A stretch of 64,000 bases of DNA from Acanthosoma haemorrhoidale (taxonomy: Eukaryota; Arthropoda; Insecta; Hemiptera; Acanthosomatidae): the NCBI GenBank assembly GCA_930367205.1, contig OV884011.1, forward strand, positions 108,491,139 to 108,555,138. The letters run 5' to 3'. Each line of letters begins with the position of its first letter. Within the stretch, counting starts at the first letter, position 1. Below the pieces are notes generated by a model. The model did not search any database, was not told the origin of the DNA, and saw only the letters and a list, made by a program, of their open reading frames with translations. Made by a program: the position numbers and the translations under genes. This document shows positions 20,850 to 33,400 of this stretch, one piece after another.

Positions 20850-21240
20850 ACACATCTTAATAATATGCTAATGAAATAAAGAAACTTATAGCTGCACTTG
20901 ATAGTCATTTCTCAGATTAAGCAAAATATGATAAAATGTTTGAAATATTTTCATGGCCATTTCATGTTGACGTGAGCAGTTATCCTGAAAATCTGCAAAT
21001 GAAGTTAATTGAGTTACAGTGCGACAATGAAATGATGATCTGAGAGATATTCCAACTTAAGATATTTTGCACAAGTTTTAAGCGCTCATGGATCCACCTA
21101 TGTTTGGGAAACATTTTTTTCGAAAATAAAATTTATAAAGAGTCATGGCATCTATTAACAAGTCATGGCGCTTCTTCGTTAACTGATGACAATTTAGAAA
21201 ACTTTTTTTTTATTTAGAAAAACCGTTAAGATGTGCAAAG
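20850..21240 (+). pseudogene. hAT transposase relic (C-terminal part)
   Basis: Short plus-strand pieces in shifting frames resemble the C-terminal region of domesticated-type hAT transposases (GTF2IRD2/ZBED5-like). They read WPFHVDVSSYPENLQMKLIE then LQCDNE at 20975-21045, GSTYVWETFFSKIKFIKS at 21088-21141, and SSLTDDNLENFF at 21172-21210. The last two correspond to the STYVCEQxFS dimerisation region and the helix after it. The usual Cys is Trp here and several stops intervene. It is too decayed to delimit. The GC-rich run GTGCGGCCCACTGCGG at 21400 may mark the element end. Confidence 0.6.
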
Positions 21241-21799
21241 TCGAACATAAATATACATTTACAAAGCTTAAATAAAATAAATGATAAACAAATATCTCGT
21301 TAATTAAGACCCTAGAGTTAATTATATGGAATCATACTATAACAATAAAAAGTAATGCATTTTTTATTTGTTTTATATTTTTCAAAAGCATGTTAAAAGT
21401 GCGGCCCACTGCGGCTTTATGCTTCAACAATTTGACACCTGAAACCATTTAGATTAGCCAGGTCTGGTATAATGTATGTCAGTCAGCTAGACATTTTTTT
21501 TTTTTTTTTTTACCTTTTTGTTATTCTTAAGGGATAATGTTCCAGAATAAAGATTTTTTTTTTTCATTTTATGTTTACTGATCCTGGTGATCATTATGAT
21601 TATAGCTGATAGTTGTCCTCTGATCATGGATGGTGTTTAAGCCAGAGAAAAAAATAAAATAATAATATAAATATTTTATAAATGTTCATATATTTTAGAT
21701 TAAAACTTTAAATGTAAGTTATGAAATGTATTAATTTTATTCTTTCTTAATAGCAATCTTATTTTAGTTACATCGACATAAAAAAATTAGTTTGAGAAA
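21241..21799. other. AT-rich DNA with poly-T runs
   Basis: Nothing coding. Long T runs at about 21495-21510 and 21555-21563. Confidence 0.5.
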
Positions 21800-22110
21800 C
21801 TCTAAATTTAGGTAGTTAAAAAGGTAGAGTGAACTCTGGGTCCAAAGATAGTTCTTTGGGCATTAGGGAACAAAGCTTTGGTGCTGTGGCATTTGCTCCG
21901 AGTCAGTGTTGAAGTAAAGTTTGTATGAGCCCGCTCCCCTTGGAACTTGAAACTGGCATCCAGATCAACTTGGAGATGTTGGTCTACTAACTGTATCAGT
22001 GCCAACTTGGATGACCTCAGTCTTCTTCTCGACTCTGTCACAGACCTCTCAGTTGCCATCGCCACCCAGTGGTTGTCTTGCAACACTCCTCTACTGGACT
22101 ATAACTATGT
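21800..22110. other. Unrecognised GC-richer island
   Basis: Composition is clearly less AT-rich than around it, and both strands read open for 80 to 92 codons (minus 22086-21808, plus 21947-22189). Neither product matches a family I know. The abrupt composition edges suggest an element fragment and not a host exon. Confidence 0.35.
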
Positions 22111-23039
22111 GAATGTAAACTTGTCTTCCTGTCTTCACTTAACATTGTGTTTACTCCTTAGTTACTTTCAAAGTATTTCTGCCATTTAATAATGACAGAA
22201 ATTACGATCTCAGAATTAAAGGAGTATTTACATAGCCAAATTTAAATTTCATCCCTAGCAGTTTATATTTATTTCCTTATTATTTTATTGTAATTTTGTT
22301 TTTTTTTTAATGAATACTCGTTGAAAAAACAAGCAGTTAAAGATTTTTCTTCGTCTGAATAGCAAAATAATTTATAATTATACTAACCAGACCTGGTATT
22401 TAAATATTGTTATTTCTTAATTTTTATAACTAACTGCGCTACCATTGTGTATCATTTATTTTTTTAAATATAGTGTATTGTGGTTTGGCATAAATTCGTA
22501 ATTTACAGTTTATATATTTTTTTTATTTTACGTCTTTTATATTTTTTTTCAGTTCATTTTTGTGCCATAGAACCCACCTGTATTTGAGTCATTAAGGATT
22601 TAATTCTCTATAATAACTCAGCATAAGCAGATGGGCTTTATGAAGAAAAGGTCTTCGCAGTACTTTGGTAAACTGAATTAATTTATAGCATATTTTACAT
22701 GGCTGGTCATGTTTGTGAGTATTAATTTCCTAGTTTGTCTTATTACTGTTCATTATTCATATTGTATCTACTTTCCATAATCCTAGACATTTTGAATACC
22801 AGTAATTCATTCAGTCACCATAATGATCATGTATACTTTGAAAGAGAGGTAAGAGAAATTAACTTATGAGAACATGATGTTATGCCAAAATTCTTGAACT
22901 GACATACAAAATATTCCCCTTAAAATAATTAAGATCATCAGCTCGATAAGAAAATAGATAGTTTATAGATAAATATTTACTGTTTATAGACTATTCTATA
23001 ATTATTAAGGGATCTTCAAGTTTAAAGGATATTTACCAA
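22111..23039. other. AT-rich intergenic DNA, no gene
   Basis: I see no gene and no repeat with recognisable ends here. Confidence 0.5.
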
Positions 23040-23590
23040 TATACTCGCTGAAGATATGGCCATCTTTTCTTTCAATCCTGACCCATCTTTGCTTCCCAAG
23101 TTTTGATGGAACACGTTACCCTTTTAGAACTATGGCTCTCCAATTGGAGATTCAAAGTGTATGCTGTCAACTCCTCTCATGTCACCTTCACCCTCTGCCC
23201 CTCATCCTGTCCTCCAGTTTTGCTTTTCAACCAACCCTTCCTGTTAAATTCCAGACTAATATTTTTTTGCCTCATGGACAATTGTTCAAAAATAGTAAAT
23301 AAGTGCCATGCCATCCAATATTCTTTGCATGCAATCCAGAACCCTCCGCAAAATACCCAGTGCTCCAATTTATACCAACAACCGTAACCTTCATGCTAAT
23401 CTCAACATTCCATTTATTCAAGACCTACCCACCTCCCATTACCAGAACTTCTTTCCCACCTCCCTGGGCATCCTAATCTGTATGCTAATGCTCTATACTC
23501 CCATCTCATCTACAGCAACTTAGAGTGACGCCTAAAATCGAGGTGGCCTTGAGACCTCCTCCAAACCAACTACCATTTTGTTTACACGGA
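23040..23590 (+). pseudogene. Jockey-type LINE relic (RT C-terminal part)
   Basis: Plus-strand reading gives LLELWLSNWRFKVYAVNSSH then VTFTLCPSSCPPVLLFNQ. This is the thumb-side segment of Jockey RT (a WL..WR...N..KS pattern, then HVTFTLR and CPPV). After an internal deletion, MQSRTLRKIPSAPIYTNNRN then LHANLNIPFIQD follows, the downstream segment where intact copies have QSKVLR and APYYVSN. RLKSRWP near 23535 matches RLKRQWP in the other Jockey copy of this window. Stops and frameshifts are present. It lies in the orientation opposite to the 50590-53930 copy. Confidence 0.7.
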
Positions 23591-25500
23591 GCTCAGTAAT
23601 TAAGTGATAAATGATTTTGGCTAATGAGTCTTTTCCTCAAAAGTAACAATACATAAAAACTTAAACTCTGCTTAAAATACTTTGTATCTAATCATTTCAT
23701 TAAATATTTTAATATTAAAAAAAACCTTCCTTGTTGGTCGTCACATTTATTTGATTTGATATATTGAAGTGACAAAAAAATAACATAAATAAAAACATAG
23801 CCTAAGCTTATTAAGGAAGAGATCGTCTTCTTGTTGCCAACAAAGGAAACAAAGCTGCTCATTCTCTTCTTTTATTCTAAGGCATAATTGGATGTTGCTT
23901 TACGGGATCGGTCAGAAGTTGTGGAGTGAATACTTGGTAGTTGTAAGAAACACTGATAAGTTTATAAAGGTAGGCATACATCTTAAATATATAAAAATAA
24001 GGATAAAGAATTTAAATATAATGGATCCTAGATTAATTCAGCGGCAAGTAGCTGTTTCAAACATTCAGCAGATAACATAGCAATGATGAGCTTGGAGAAC
24101 AGCTCCATTCAGTCCTCCTGACTATGAATAGCTCCTTCCTTATAGGTATAAAAAATGTTATGATTCTTTTTGGATGTACAGAATTCTATGAATCAAAATC
24201 TTAAGTATAACCAAAAACTCAAATTAGAAATGGTGAAGAAGTGGAGTTTCACCTCTGGAGGTGACACAAAAAAAAACTTTCATGGATCATGTGAGAAGGA
24301 AAAAAAAGAAATAAGAAGTTCAGTAGTAATGATTGACCCTATAACTCAGAAAATTGAATAATAACAGTTCTCCTGGTGTGGTCGAGATATTGGAAGCACA
24401 TTGATTGCCTAATCAAGCTTTGAACTGGTTTTCAAGGAAAAAGAAAGGTGCCTCTAACATATCAGCTCATCTCCTGGATGAGTTCTTCTGAAAATTAATC
24501 CAAGGATAATAAATTACTATTATTTACTAAAAATTAATTGAGTAGAAACATATATTTGCCAAAAAAATCTGTGGTGGAACACCTGACAGACACAAGCTCA
24601 ACTAAGGTAGTTGGCATGTGGTGTGAAGGAGTTTGTGTGGCTGTTGCTAGAATGTTAACACTCAGTCTTAATTTCAGTTTTTTAACTCTGATTTTGCTAC
24701 TTCTTCATAAAAATGGCAAAACTTTTTTCACAATGCAATGTCAGCCCAAAATATGTTTACCCTCTGTAGAAAAAATCTAGGGGAAGCCGAACCTTGCTGT
24801 AGGAATTCAGCAAACCACTAGAGAAGGGGGATTACAATTATTCGGTATCAGTTATAAAAAAAAATTTGATGCTCGATTAAGTTGAGTTTTTTAAGCCTGT
24901 GCCCATCTATGATGATTGAAATTATTTTTCTAATCACAAAAGATAAATGATCATTAATAAAAATTACTCATAGGCGCCAATTGTTTGCAAACCGCTACCT
25001 AAAGTGCTTCCTTGGAACATTAGATGGGCCATGGTCTCAATGCTATTGATCCAGATTATGTTGGCCAATAGTTTTTCAAAAATCATGTGACATGTAGAAG
25101 TGCTTCAGTTTGATTAGGAATTAACGCATCTAACGAAAACAACATTGTATCTATTCATGATTCTTTACTTTATTTACATAACTTTAATACTCCATGTAAA
25201 AAATAAATTTTTCCGTTGGAAAGTAGGAATCCTCCTGAGATATTAGGCTTCAACTTATTAAATAGATTTTTTTTTAACTAGTATTATTTCTTATTCATTT
25301 TACTTTGAAGTCTCATTTTATCATCCCAATCAGCATTGCAACCTTAAATAGAAAAATCATATTTATTTGCTAATGTTTTTCACTCTCCCACTTATGTAAA
25401 ACCACTGGGAAATGGTTCTGTAATGGTGTGGTAGGTAAATGGAATCTGCCTTCAAAACAGGATGAAAGTAAGGGGTTATATTACATTATGAATAACCTTT
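23591..25500. other. AT-rich intergenic DNA, no gene
   Basis: No recognisable gene. The plus frame at 24538-24780 (80 codons) has no known similarity and sits in AT-rich DNA; I treat it as chance. Confidence 0.45.
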
Positions 25501-27392
25501 GTTATAAGTTTTTTATTTAAAAATAAACAAAAGTAACAGGTAAATAACATTTACAATCTGAAATACATATTTCCCATTCCCATTCATGAAACTGAACAGT
25601 GCATAACAAAGTATCTCTCAAATAAAGCTTGAATTTCCGTCAATAAAACAATTTACAAAACAAAAATAAAAGAAAATAAAAAAAGTAGGATTTAACTATA
25701 AGCATAGCAGCGAGCTATTACAAAATTAATTATGACAAAGTTGGAATGTGCTCTTATAATTATCTCATCTGCTTCACATTCAACCTTAACATCACCATTC
25801 CTTAACAGAAAATAATCAACATTCTTTATAATATACAATTAAATAACCTTAAAATATATTATGTTTAGCTTACTGTGAGAATACAATTCATTTCGCTGTT
25901 GATATATATAGACTCAGTTTCATTATTTTCTAAAATTTCATAATTTTTTTTGTTTTTGAGAAATGGAAGAATTCTTTGCAAATGGATGGCCTAAACTACA
26001 ATTATAAATAGTTATAATCACACGTGCTTGTAAATCTGTCAATAATTTACAACTCACATAACATGTTTGAAATTAGGAATCAATAATTTGTACAAAGAGG
26101 TTAAAACAGGAAAATAAGGAGATAAAACAAACAAATAAAAATATTACAGAATCCATTCGGCTGCTCCCAGGTTCAAGACATCATATAAATAAACAGATTT
26201 GATTCACTACACAATATACCAACAATCTATATATGGTAACTCAACCATTTTAAAATATTTTTTAGAGAACAAAGAAGCACCTCTTATATATAATTTCATT
26301 TCTCAGATGTTTTAAGTACAAAATAATAACACAGACTCATGGTACCATTTGGAAAAATCTAATGTTTAAAGGAGTATTTCAAGAATATACTTATATTTAT
26401 TATACATATAAAGGGTATAGTTAGCACTAGTAGAATACAAAGGGAGATAAATTGTGCTGTATATACCTTAACATCTGGGATTATATCATTATTTCTATAA
26501 ATAGCAATAAAATTGGTATTCACGCGTATTTAATGTTCTATAGATAAAGCTCTATAAACTAGTTGGATTTCTACACACTTAGACATTGAATATTACTATT
26601 TTAATAAAATTAAATCCGGTAATCCAAGTATGTATACAATAGATTGATGAAACTATGAAAATTACAACAAAACTGTACCACTTCCCCCCCCAAATATTTG
26701 TTTTATTTTTTGAAAAATATTAACTCACTATATGACTTTTAATATATTATCAAATTTTTAGTTAGGTTTCAATATATTACTATAAATTTATGATGCTTTA
26801 CAAGAAGGTTTATGGACATACTGTGTACAAAACATTAAACATAAAATCTAATTTTATAATATTCTAAACTATCTATATGCTACTTATATAAACAAAGAAA
26901 GATACAATAATCAGAGTCTGAACGGGGATCATTGTTGATAGAATCTTGTAATCTCTAACGCTGGCCAGAACATATCTAGTTGTGTACATTTTGCAGGGGG
27001 ATTAATGTAATCGGGATGATGTGCTTCAGTATATTTATTTATATATGTTGTTTATGTTATACATATATAGTTTCAGTATATAATTTTCAGTTTTTATATA
27101 ATTTTTTGGATCAAGGAACATTCCTAGTATGATCTGCAGTCCACTTTGGTTGTATAACAGTAAGTAAGCGGCGCACATTGATAGAGGAGATCTCTAGATG
27201 TTTCTGTACACACACAATGGCGAGTCTCATTGTGCCCCAACTTGCACTGAGATTCATGTCAATGGTCGTGTTTCCTTCCATCTTCTTTCTTCTTCACCGT
27301 CTCTTAATCAGTTCTTAGTGTGATTTTATAAAACACATTAACCTACATTCGACAATGACCCAGGCGGATGGAGGGAGCGCCGCTTACAAATG
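25501..27392 (-). other. Pdp1: 3' UTR and downstream flank of the bZIP gene
   Basis: The sequence directly after the stop codon (27392 to about 27130) is less AT-rich than the surroundings, as expected for the start of a 3' UTR. Several possible AATAAA signals on the minus strand occur farther left, for example near 27030, 26700 and 25507. I cannot choose the polyadenylation site from sequence alone. Confidence 0.45.
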
Positions 27393-27482
27393 TTATATCT
27401 CGTTGGTGAATTTCGACAACCTGTCCCTTAGTGCAAGGTTTTCTTTCTTTAATCGGTCCATTTCCTGCCGGAGGCCCAAGTT
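27393..27482 (-). CDS. Pdp1: Pdp1 last coding exon: leucine zipper and stop
   Basis: It begins after a T-rich acceptor ending CAG (27485-27483) and reads [20 protein letters not shown] then RLSKFTNEI and TAA (27395-27393). Leucines and other hydrophobic residues recur every seven residues, continuing the zipper from FLEKE of the previous exon. It starts in phase 0. The length after the basic region fits PAR bZIP proteins, which end soon after the zipper. Confidence 0.95.
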   Translation of the reverse strand, partial: NLGLRQEMDRLKKENLALRDRLSKFTNEI

Positions 27483-30400
27483 CTGAAAAAAAAACATTCA
27501 TAGGTAAGAAGGATTGACCAACCAAAACTTCAAATTAAATATACTCAATATGTCCTAAAGAAGATAGCCGGGCTTTATATATGTAATATATAATATGGCT
27601 CATCTTTGCTGAATTAAATGGGAATAAATAAGGGTCTATGTTAAATTTAATATATCAATAAAAAAACTCAGCATGGAACTGTATAGAATTCAATCCAGTA
27701 TAGAATAGCTTTCTCGAGTATTTTTAAAACTTTCATATGATCAATAATCACACTTTTCTATATTTTTTATTGGAGTTTAACAACTCAATTTTTTTTTGTT
27801 TTCATTGTCGTTGAAGTTGTTGCTACCAATATTAAAGAAATTCAATTTAAATTAACAAAGAAACTACAAATATCAAGAGCACTTCAAAGTATTCTTGATT
27901 GCATAAAATCAAAACCTATTTTAATTGTTAAGTAAATTAATAAAAATCATTTTTGAGACGAATTTGTTGTTTATGTCATGCTTTAATTTTCAAGATTTTT
28001 TTTTTTTAGTGCATCTTATATAACTATTAATGCAGGGAATAAAAAACAAACATAATAATGAAATAAAACACACCTCGTTTTGTCTTCACATAATAGATAC
28101 ACAAAATGAGATGTATTTTATTTTTTCACAAACAACCGACGATCAGCAAAAATACTTATTATCACTATATAATTTTTAAAAAAATATATAGTGATCTATG
28201 AAGGCATACATTCTATTATTTGTCATGACAACAGGTTATAAAATGTATTATCTCTTCTTTTATTGAGTAAGTAAATATGAATACAGATATCAAGACCTAA
28301 TAAGATAAGATCAAGACAATTGTTACTTTATAAATAGTTCAATTCATTTATATTTAATATCTGCCTTCTCAAATGCATTACAATAACTAAATGGTTAATT
28401 CCTGGAGGAGTCCTGTTTATTTATTTTGAAAAGTTAGTGGCTAGTAGTGGTTGGGGATAGATATTTTATTAGTTATGTAAGTAAAACTTTAATGATAACT
28501 AAACACTATGAGTGCCTGTCAGAAACTAAACGTAAATGATCATAAGAAAGTGGCACATCTAAGGGATGACAGCCATCTTAAAAACCAACTCAAATATTAT
28601 TATCGATACAATTTATGATTATATGGGTTTTATAGTTGACATGTTTTCTATTATGTAGGTTTACTATTTTATAATTATCCTTTTAATTTTTTATTTGTGT
28701 TAATTTATATTTTACTTTTTACATTGTATGTTTAATGTCATGTAGCTTATATTCTATTTTTTTTTTTTTTTTTATCATTTTCTACAGTATTCTTGCCTTC
28801 CATTTTATATCTAATCAACATTAATGAAGTTTTTATGCAATATATTCTATAAGTTTATGTATAATTTACCATTTAAACTATACAGATATATATACACTAG
28901 GGTCACAGCCTTTTATTAAATAATTATTGGTTACTTTAAATAAAATGTTAACTTAATTATGAAGTGATTATATGCTAAGCTCTCATATAAGAAAGCAATC
29001 TTCCAATCACTTGGCTAAAAAAAAGGACTGTATTTTCAGCGTTGGTTTACATTAAGAATTACATCAATTTATTGTATCCAATCCTTTTATGTGTTTCTTA
29101 AAACACTCCTTCGATTAAGACCAGAAAAAAACTGAACAAATCTAATGGAACCTAAAATTGACCATTCTTTAGCCAAGTAGTTAGAAATGCATTTGAAGCT
29201 GACTGTACTAGTAATAATAAAGTTATAATACCTTGCGGTAAAGATGTGAAATCAAAGTATTAATAAATATTGTGCACAAAATGTAAACTTGTCATTGTTC
29301 TGAAAGCATCCAAAATTAATCTAATTATATTTTGTTATAGCACAGGGACATTGTTAGATAAAGTTGGGCTTGCTGAGCAAAGAGATTTTTATTGATAAAA
29401 AATCTGTTTATGTTATTAAACAGCAGTTAAGAGCAGTAGACATGCAAAAAATTAATCTTCTTCCAATAACAGCATCTTTTAGAGGTCTATTTTTAGGAGG
29501 TGAAGTCATATTTCTCTCAGTTTCCTCAATAACCTTTCTTGATAGAATTTATGAACTTAATTATGAAATTATCATAAATATATTTATGCGCTGTATGGTT
29601 TACTTCTTTGTCTTAAAACATTAATGGCTTGGAGATCATTAATGGTTATAAGAAATGTGTAGTAAATTATTCATATTTTGTAACTTATTTTTATAATCAG
29701 TGATGTGTTGGCATGGCATGGTAGCACCATGGTGGTAGTATCTTTTAAACATTAATGCTATTTTGAATCAACAAAGTGGTCAACCAAATACATTAAAACA
29801 GTTTAAAAGTGTTAACCGCAACTTTAACTTATATTAAAAATTGAAAGAAATGTTCTTATTCCATTGTAATGAAAAAAAAATTATAAATAATTATTACATT
29901 CCAGTGATACAAAATTTACTTGATTGTTCTGCAATCATGAGAATGATTATAGATCCTACTCCCCCCCCCCTCCAAAAAAAAATGACAATAGCAATAGCAT
30001 ATTATAAACAAAATTAAAATAGCTTATATATAATAAATTGCACATGATGCATAAAGTTTATCACCTGTATCCTAAAAATATTTTGTTTAAATAGCAAAAA
30101 AAAATTTATTTTTGTTGCAGTTTGTATTTGTATTGAGAATTTAAAGTTTTTCAGTCTATAGAATAATAAATTTTTAATATCTTCAAAACCAAAGTAAACG
30201 TTTAATGTAAAAAATTGTAAAATATCTTTTTTTCAAAACAAGTGGTTCATTTCTAGTGATTTAAGATGTACATATTGCTTTTAGAAATGTTGTTAGAAAT
30301 TATTAACTTCTTTTTAATACATGTCTATTGACTTAAAGTTCAAACTACTTTGGTTTAAATAAAATAAAATGTTTTTTAAAATATTTAATATATATATCTC

Positions 30401-33400
30401 CATTCAAACTTATTATTTATCAAAGTAAAAGTTAAATTAAAAAAAAATTAAAAGAAAGTTACTGCTCACCTCTTTTTCTAGGAATCCTGCCCTGAGAGCT
30501 ATCTGGTTTTCTTTCATCCTCCTTGCATCCCTCGACCTCTTTGCTGCCATGTTATTTTTTCTGCGCCGAGCCCAGTACTTCTCATCCTTCAAGCCTTCTG
30601 GGACGAACTGCGAGTCCAGCATGGTGCAAACAGACATTTATAATTATAGGTGCATTTGACAGATTGTAATTTATGAACTAACTATTATGTGATATTTATC
30701 AAGTAGAGCTGTAGAGTTTTTCAAATAAACAAAGACTTAATAAATGATTGAGTGTATTTTTTATTAAAGTAGAGCCAAGAAGAAAGAGCTATAATTTAGA
30801 GTTACAATTAGTTAAATGTTTATTTGCTAATAACTTATGATTCTGCTTTAATAACTTAACTGAATACACTATTATTCAAAAGGTACTGTACAGTATTTGT
30901 GTGACATTTACTGATGATTTGTCATTTAACAAGAATCGAGAGGGATAAAGCATGAAAGCTCAATGTACAATTTTTTTCTTTTCGCAAATCATTAAAGACT
31001 TCCATTTTAACTTTATCAGTAATCATCATCATAATTCTTTTTTAAAGAGCTCTGATTTTAATGTCATGGAGTAATTTTGTAAGAGAATATTACACGAGCC
31101 AAAATACTATAATGGCACTGTAAAATAGTTAAAAGTTTATTGTCATAAAAGTTGATGAATTTGTGCAAAGGACTACAAAGTTTCACTGTATCTTTAGTGT
31201 AATACACTGATTCACTAACAATACATTAAATTTATGCACAGAAAAATATATAACTATATTCGCTAAATAAATACAACAGACTTATAAAGCTAGATTGGCT
31301 GAAAATTTAAAGAAAAAGTTAGCACCAGATAATTTAAATTTTAGAAAAAATATTTTCTATGCTACATATATTCTGAAGCTGCTTAATCAAATCAAAGTTT
31401 CTGAACACAGGAAAACACGTTCTAACTGAATATTTATGTGTTTGACTCAGTGCTAAGATATTAATAAAGTACTTAGTAAATATCATCTTAATATTTCAAA
31501 ACAGTATAGGATTATTTTCTGATAGTAACAATTACTATCGAAGCATGACATGTGTTTAATCCTCACCTGTTTTCGTGATTTCTTAACCATTGGTTGTGGT
31601 TTGAGTTCCTCATCTGAAAAAGCTCTTGTTCGTGGGTCGAAGGCATCTCGACTTGACGATGCAAACGAAAGTGCTGAAAATATAAGTTATATGAATCAAA
31701 ATACAGTAGCAATTTTAGCATAAAACAGAATTTTTTATTCAATGGCAATATAATAGGACACGGTTGACATATGTCCTTGCAGAAAGCACTGTTATGTTAC
31801 TATAATTGAATGTCAGCAGCAAGGACATGTGGAATGAGCACATGAACTTCATCTGTTTCGTTTCTCTATTTTTTCTGTGATTACTAAAATAGTTAAAAAA
31901 ACAAAAACATTTAGTAAGTAGGTTTATAGTTCTCATTAATAATTCTAACTTAATTTTGTTTAGTATTAAAAAAAAATAACCAGATTAACATTTTTGCAAT
32001 ATATCTTTTTTGATAATGAAATGTAATATTGTTCAAATGTTCATTTAAAAAAATACTATTATGTGGAAATAATCACTTTAGGCTGCTAAATGGTTTGAAT
32101 GGGTGAAGGCAAAATTGATTTTGTATCATGAAATATGAAAAATAAATTTTATTCTGAAAATGTTTCCCCTTAAGAATGACAAAACTGTCAATTATGTAAG
32201 GACACAGTCTGACCTACGGGTGCACATCATAATAATAAATGAATATTTTTTAGCAACTTACATGACAACTAAATAAACAAAAGATATGCAAACTTATACA
32301 GTTAGGGAGCCAAACCTTTCGTTGTTTTATAAATATAACATAGGATAATCAAACAAAAAAAACATGATTAATGTGCAATAGCCAATCAAATATTGTAGAC
32401 AGAATGTTGAAGATATTGGGATAATTCTCAAATTAGTTAGATAGTAGCAAATTGAGAGGGAAGAAGAATGATAGATGGATGAAGGTCTAGGATTTCAAAG
32501 AGTGTATCCAGTGGGAATGGATAGAGGATTTGAGTTTGAGGTCATTTATTTTTGACGAGGTTTTAGTAGATAAGGTTTGTTATAGGAAGGTCCTGAGGAA
32601 GCACTGCCATCTGGTAGATGGAAATAATCATTCTGACTCAGCATAGTGATACAAAGCAAGTCTCTCAAGATCTCGAAGACAAATTGGAGAGGAGAGCTCA
32701 GAAGGAGTTTTAATTTTTCATTGAAATTCCTAGAGAAATCATCATAAACAAAACAGCACTAGTCAAAACATGGAAGGATAAGAGGGATCAACATGGTCGC
32801 AAGGCTGAAAGCCTGACGAAAATGAATTGAGACTGTTTTCAAGAAATGTGGGAGTTTTAGTTTGGATTAATTATTCCAGAGGTTCAATGTAGATCAGAGT
32901 AGATGGAGATGCTGGGGTGGGACAATTTATTTAGAATTATAAATGTGAAGTTGAAACGAAAGGTGATTATTAGAGGAATCGATAGTATGGACATCAAGCC
33001 AGGTGTGTAGTATGGTGAGTGGAGGGAAATGGAAATCAAGAGTGGAAACTTTCTATTTTTATATAGAATATAAAAGAACCATAAATCTAACCATTCATAT
33101 CTTAAAGTTAAGATTAACTTGACAAAAAAGATAATTAATAAATTTATGTACTGTATATTCATATTATCCTATTATATCCATTCCAAAACGATTAAAGAAA
33201 AATTTAATTGAAAAAAAAATTCAATATTTTAGGATAACAATTTTAAACTGATTGGGATGTGTTCTGATTCTACTATGAATCATTAAAAACAAAGTGAGTA
33301 TAACTGGGGGAAGTGTAGACCAGAAGTAAAGGTACAAAACACAACATTTTTTATCGATTGCCTCGTTCATTAAATAATAAAAAACGCCAACTGAGAATAT

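Noticed and set aside
31563..31748. Minus frame reading [20 protein letters not shown] at the PAR exon
   Set aside because: It is a shifted frame of the PAR exon. The frame giving [20 protein letters not shown] matches the family and the splice phases.
32884..33162. Minus-strand frame of 92 codons in a Pdp1 intron island
   Set aside because: The island at 32400-33020 may be an old LINE tail, but the translations do not hold any diagnostic motif, so I do not call an element.
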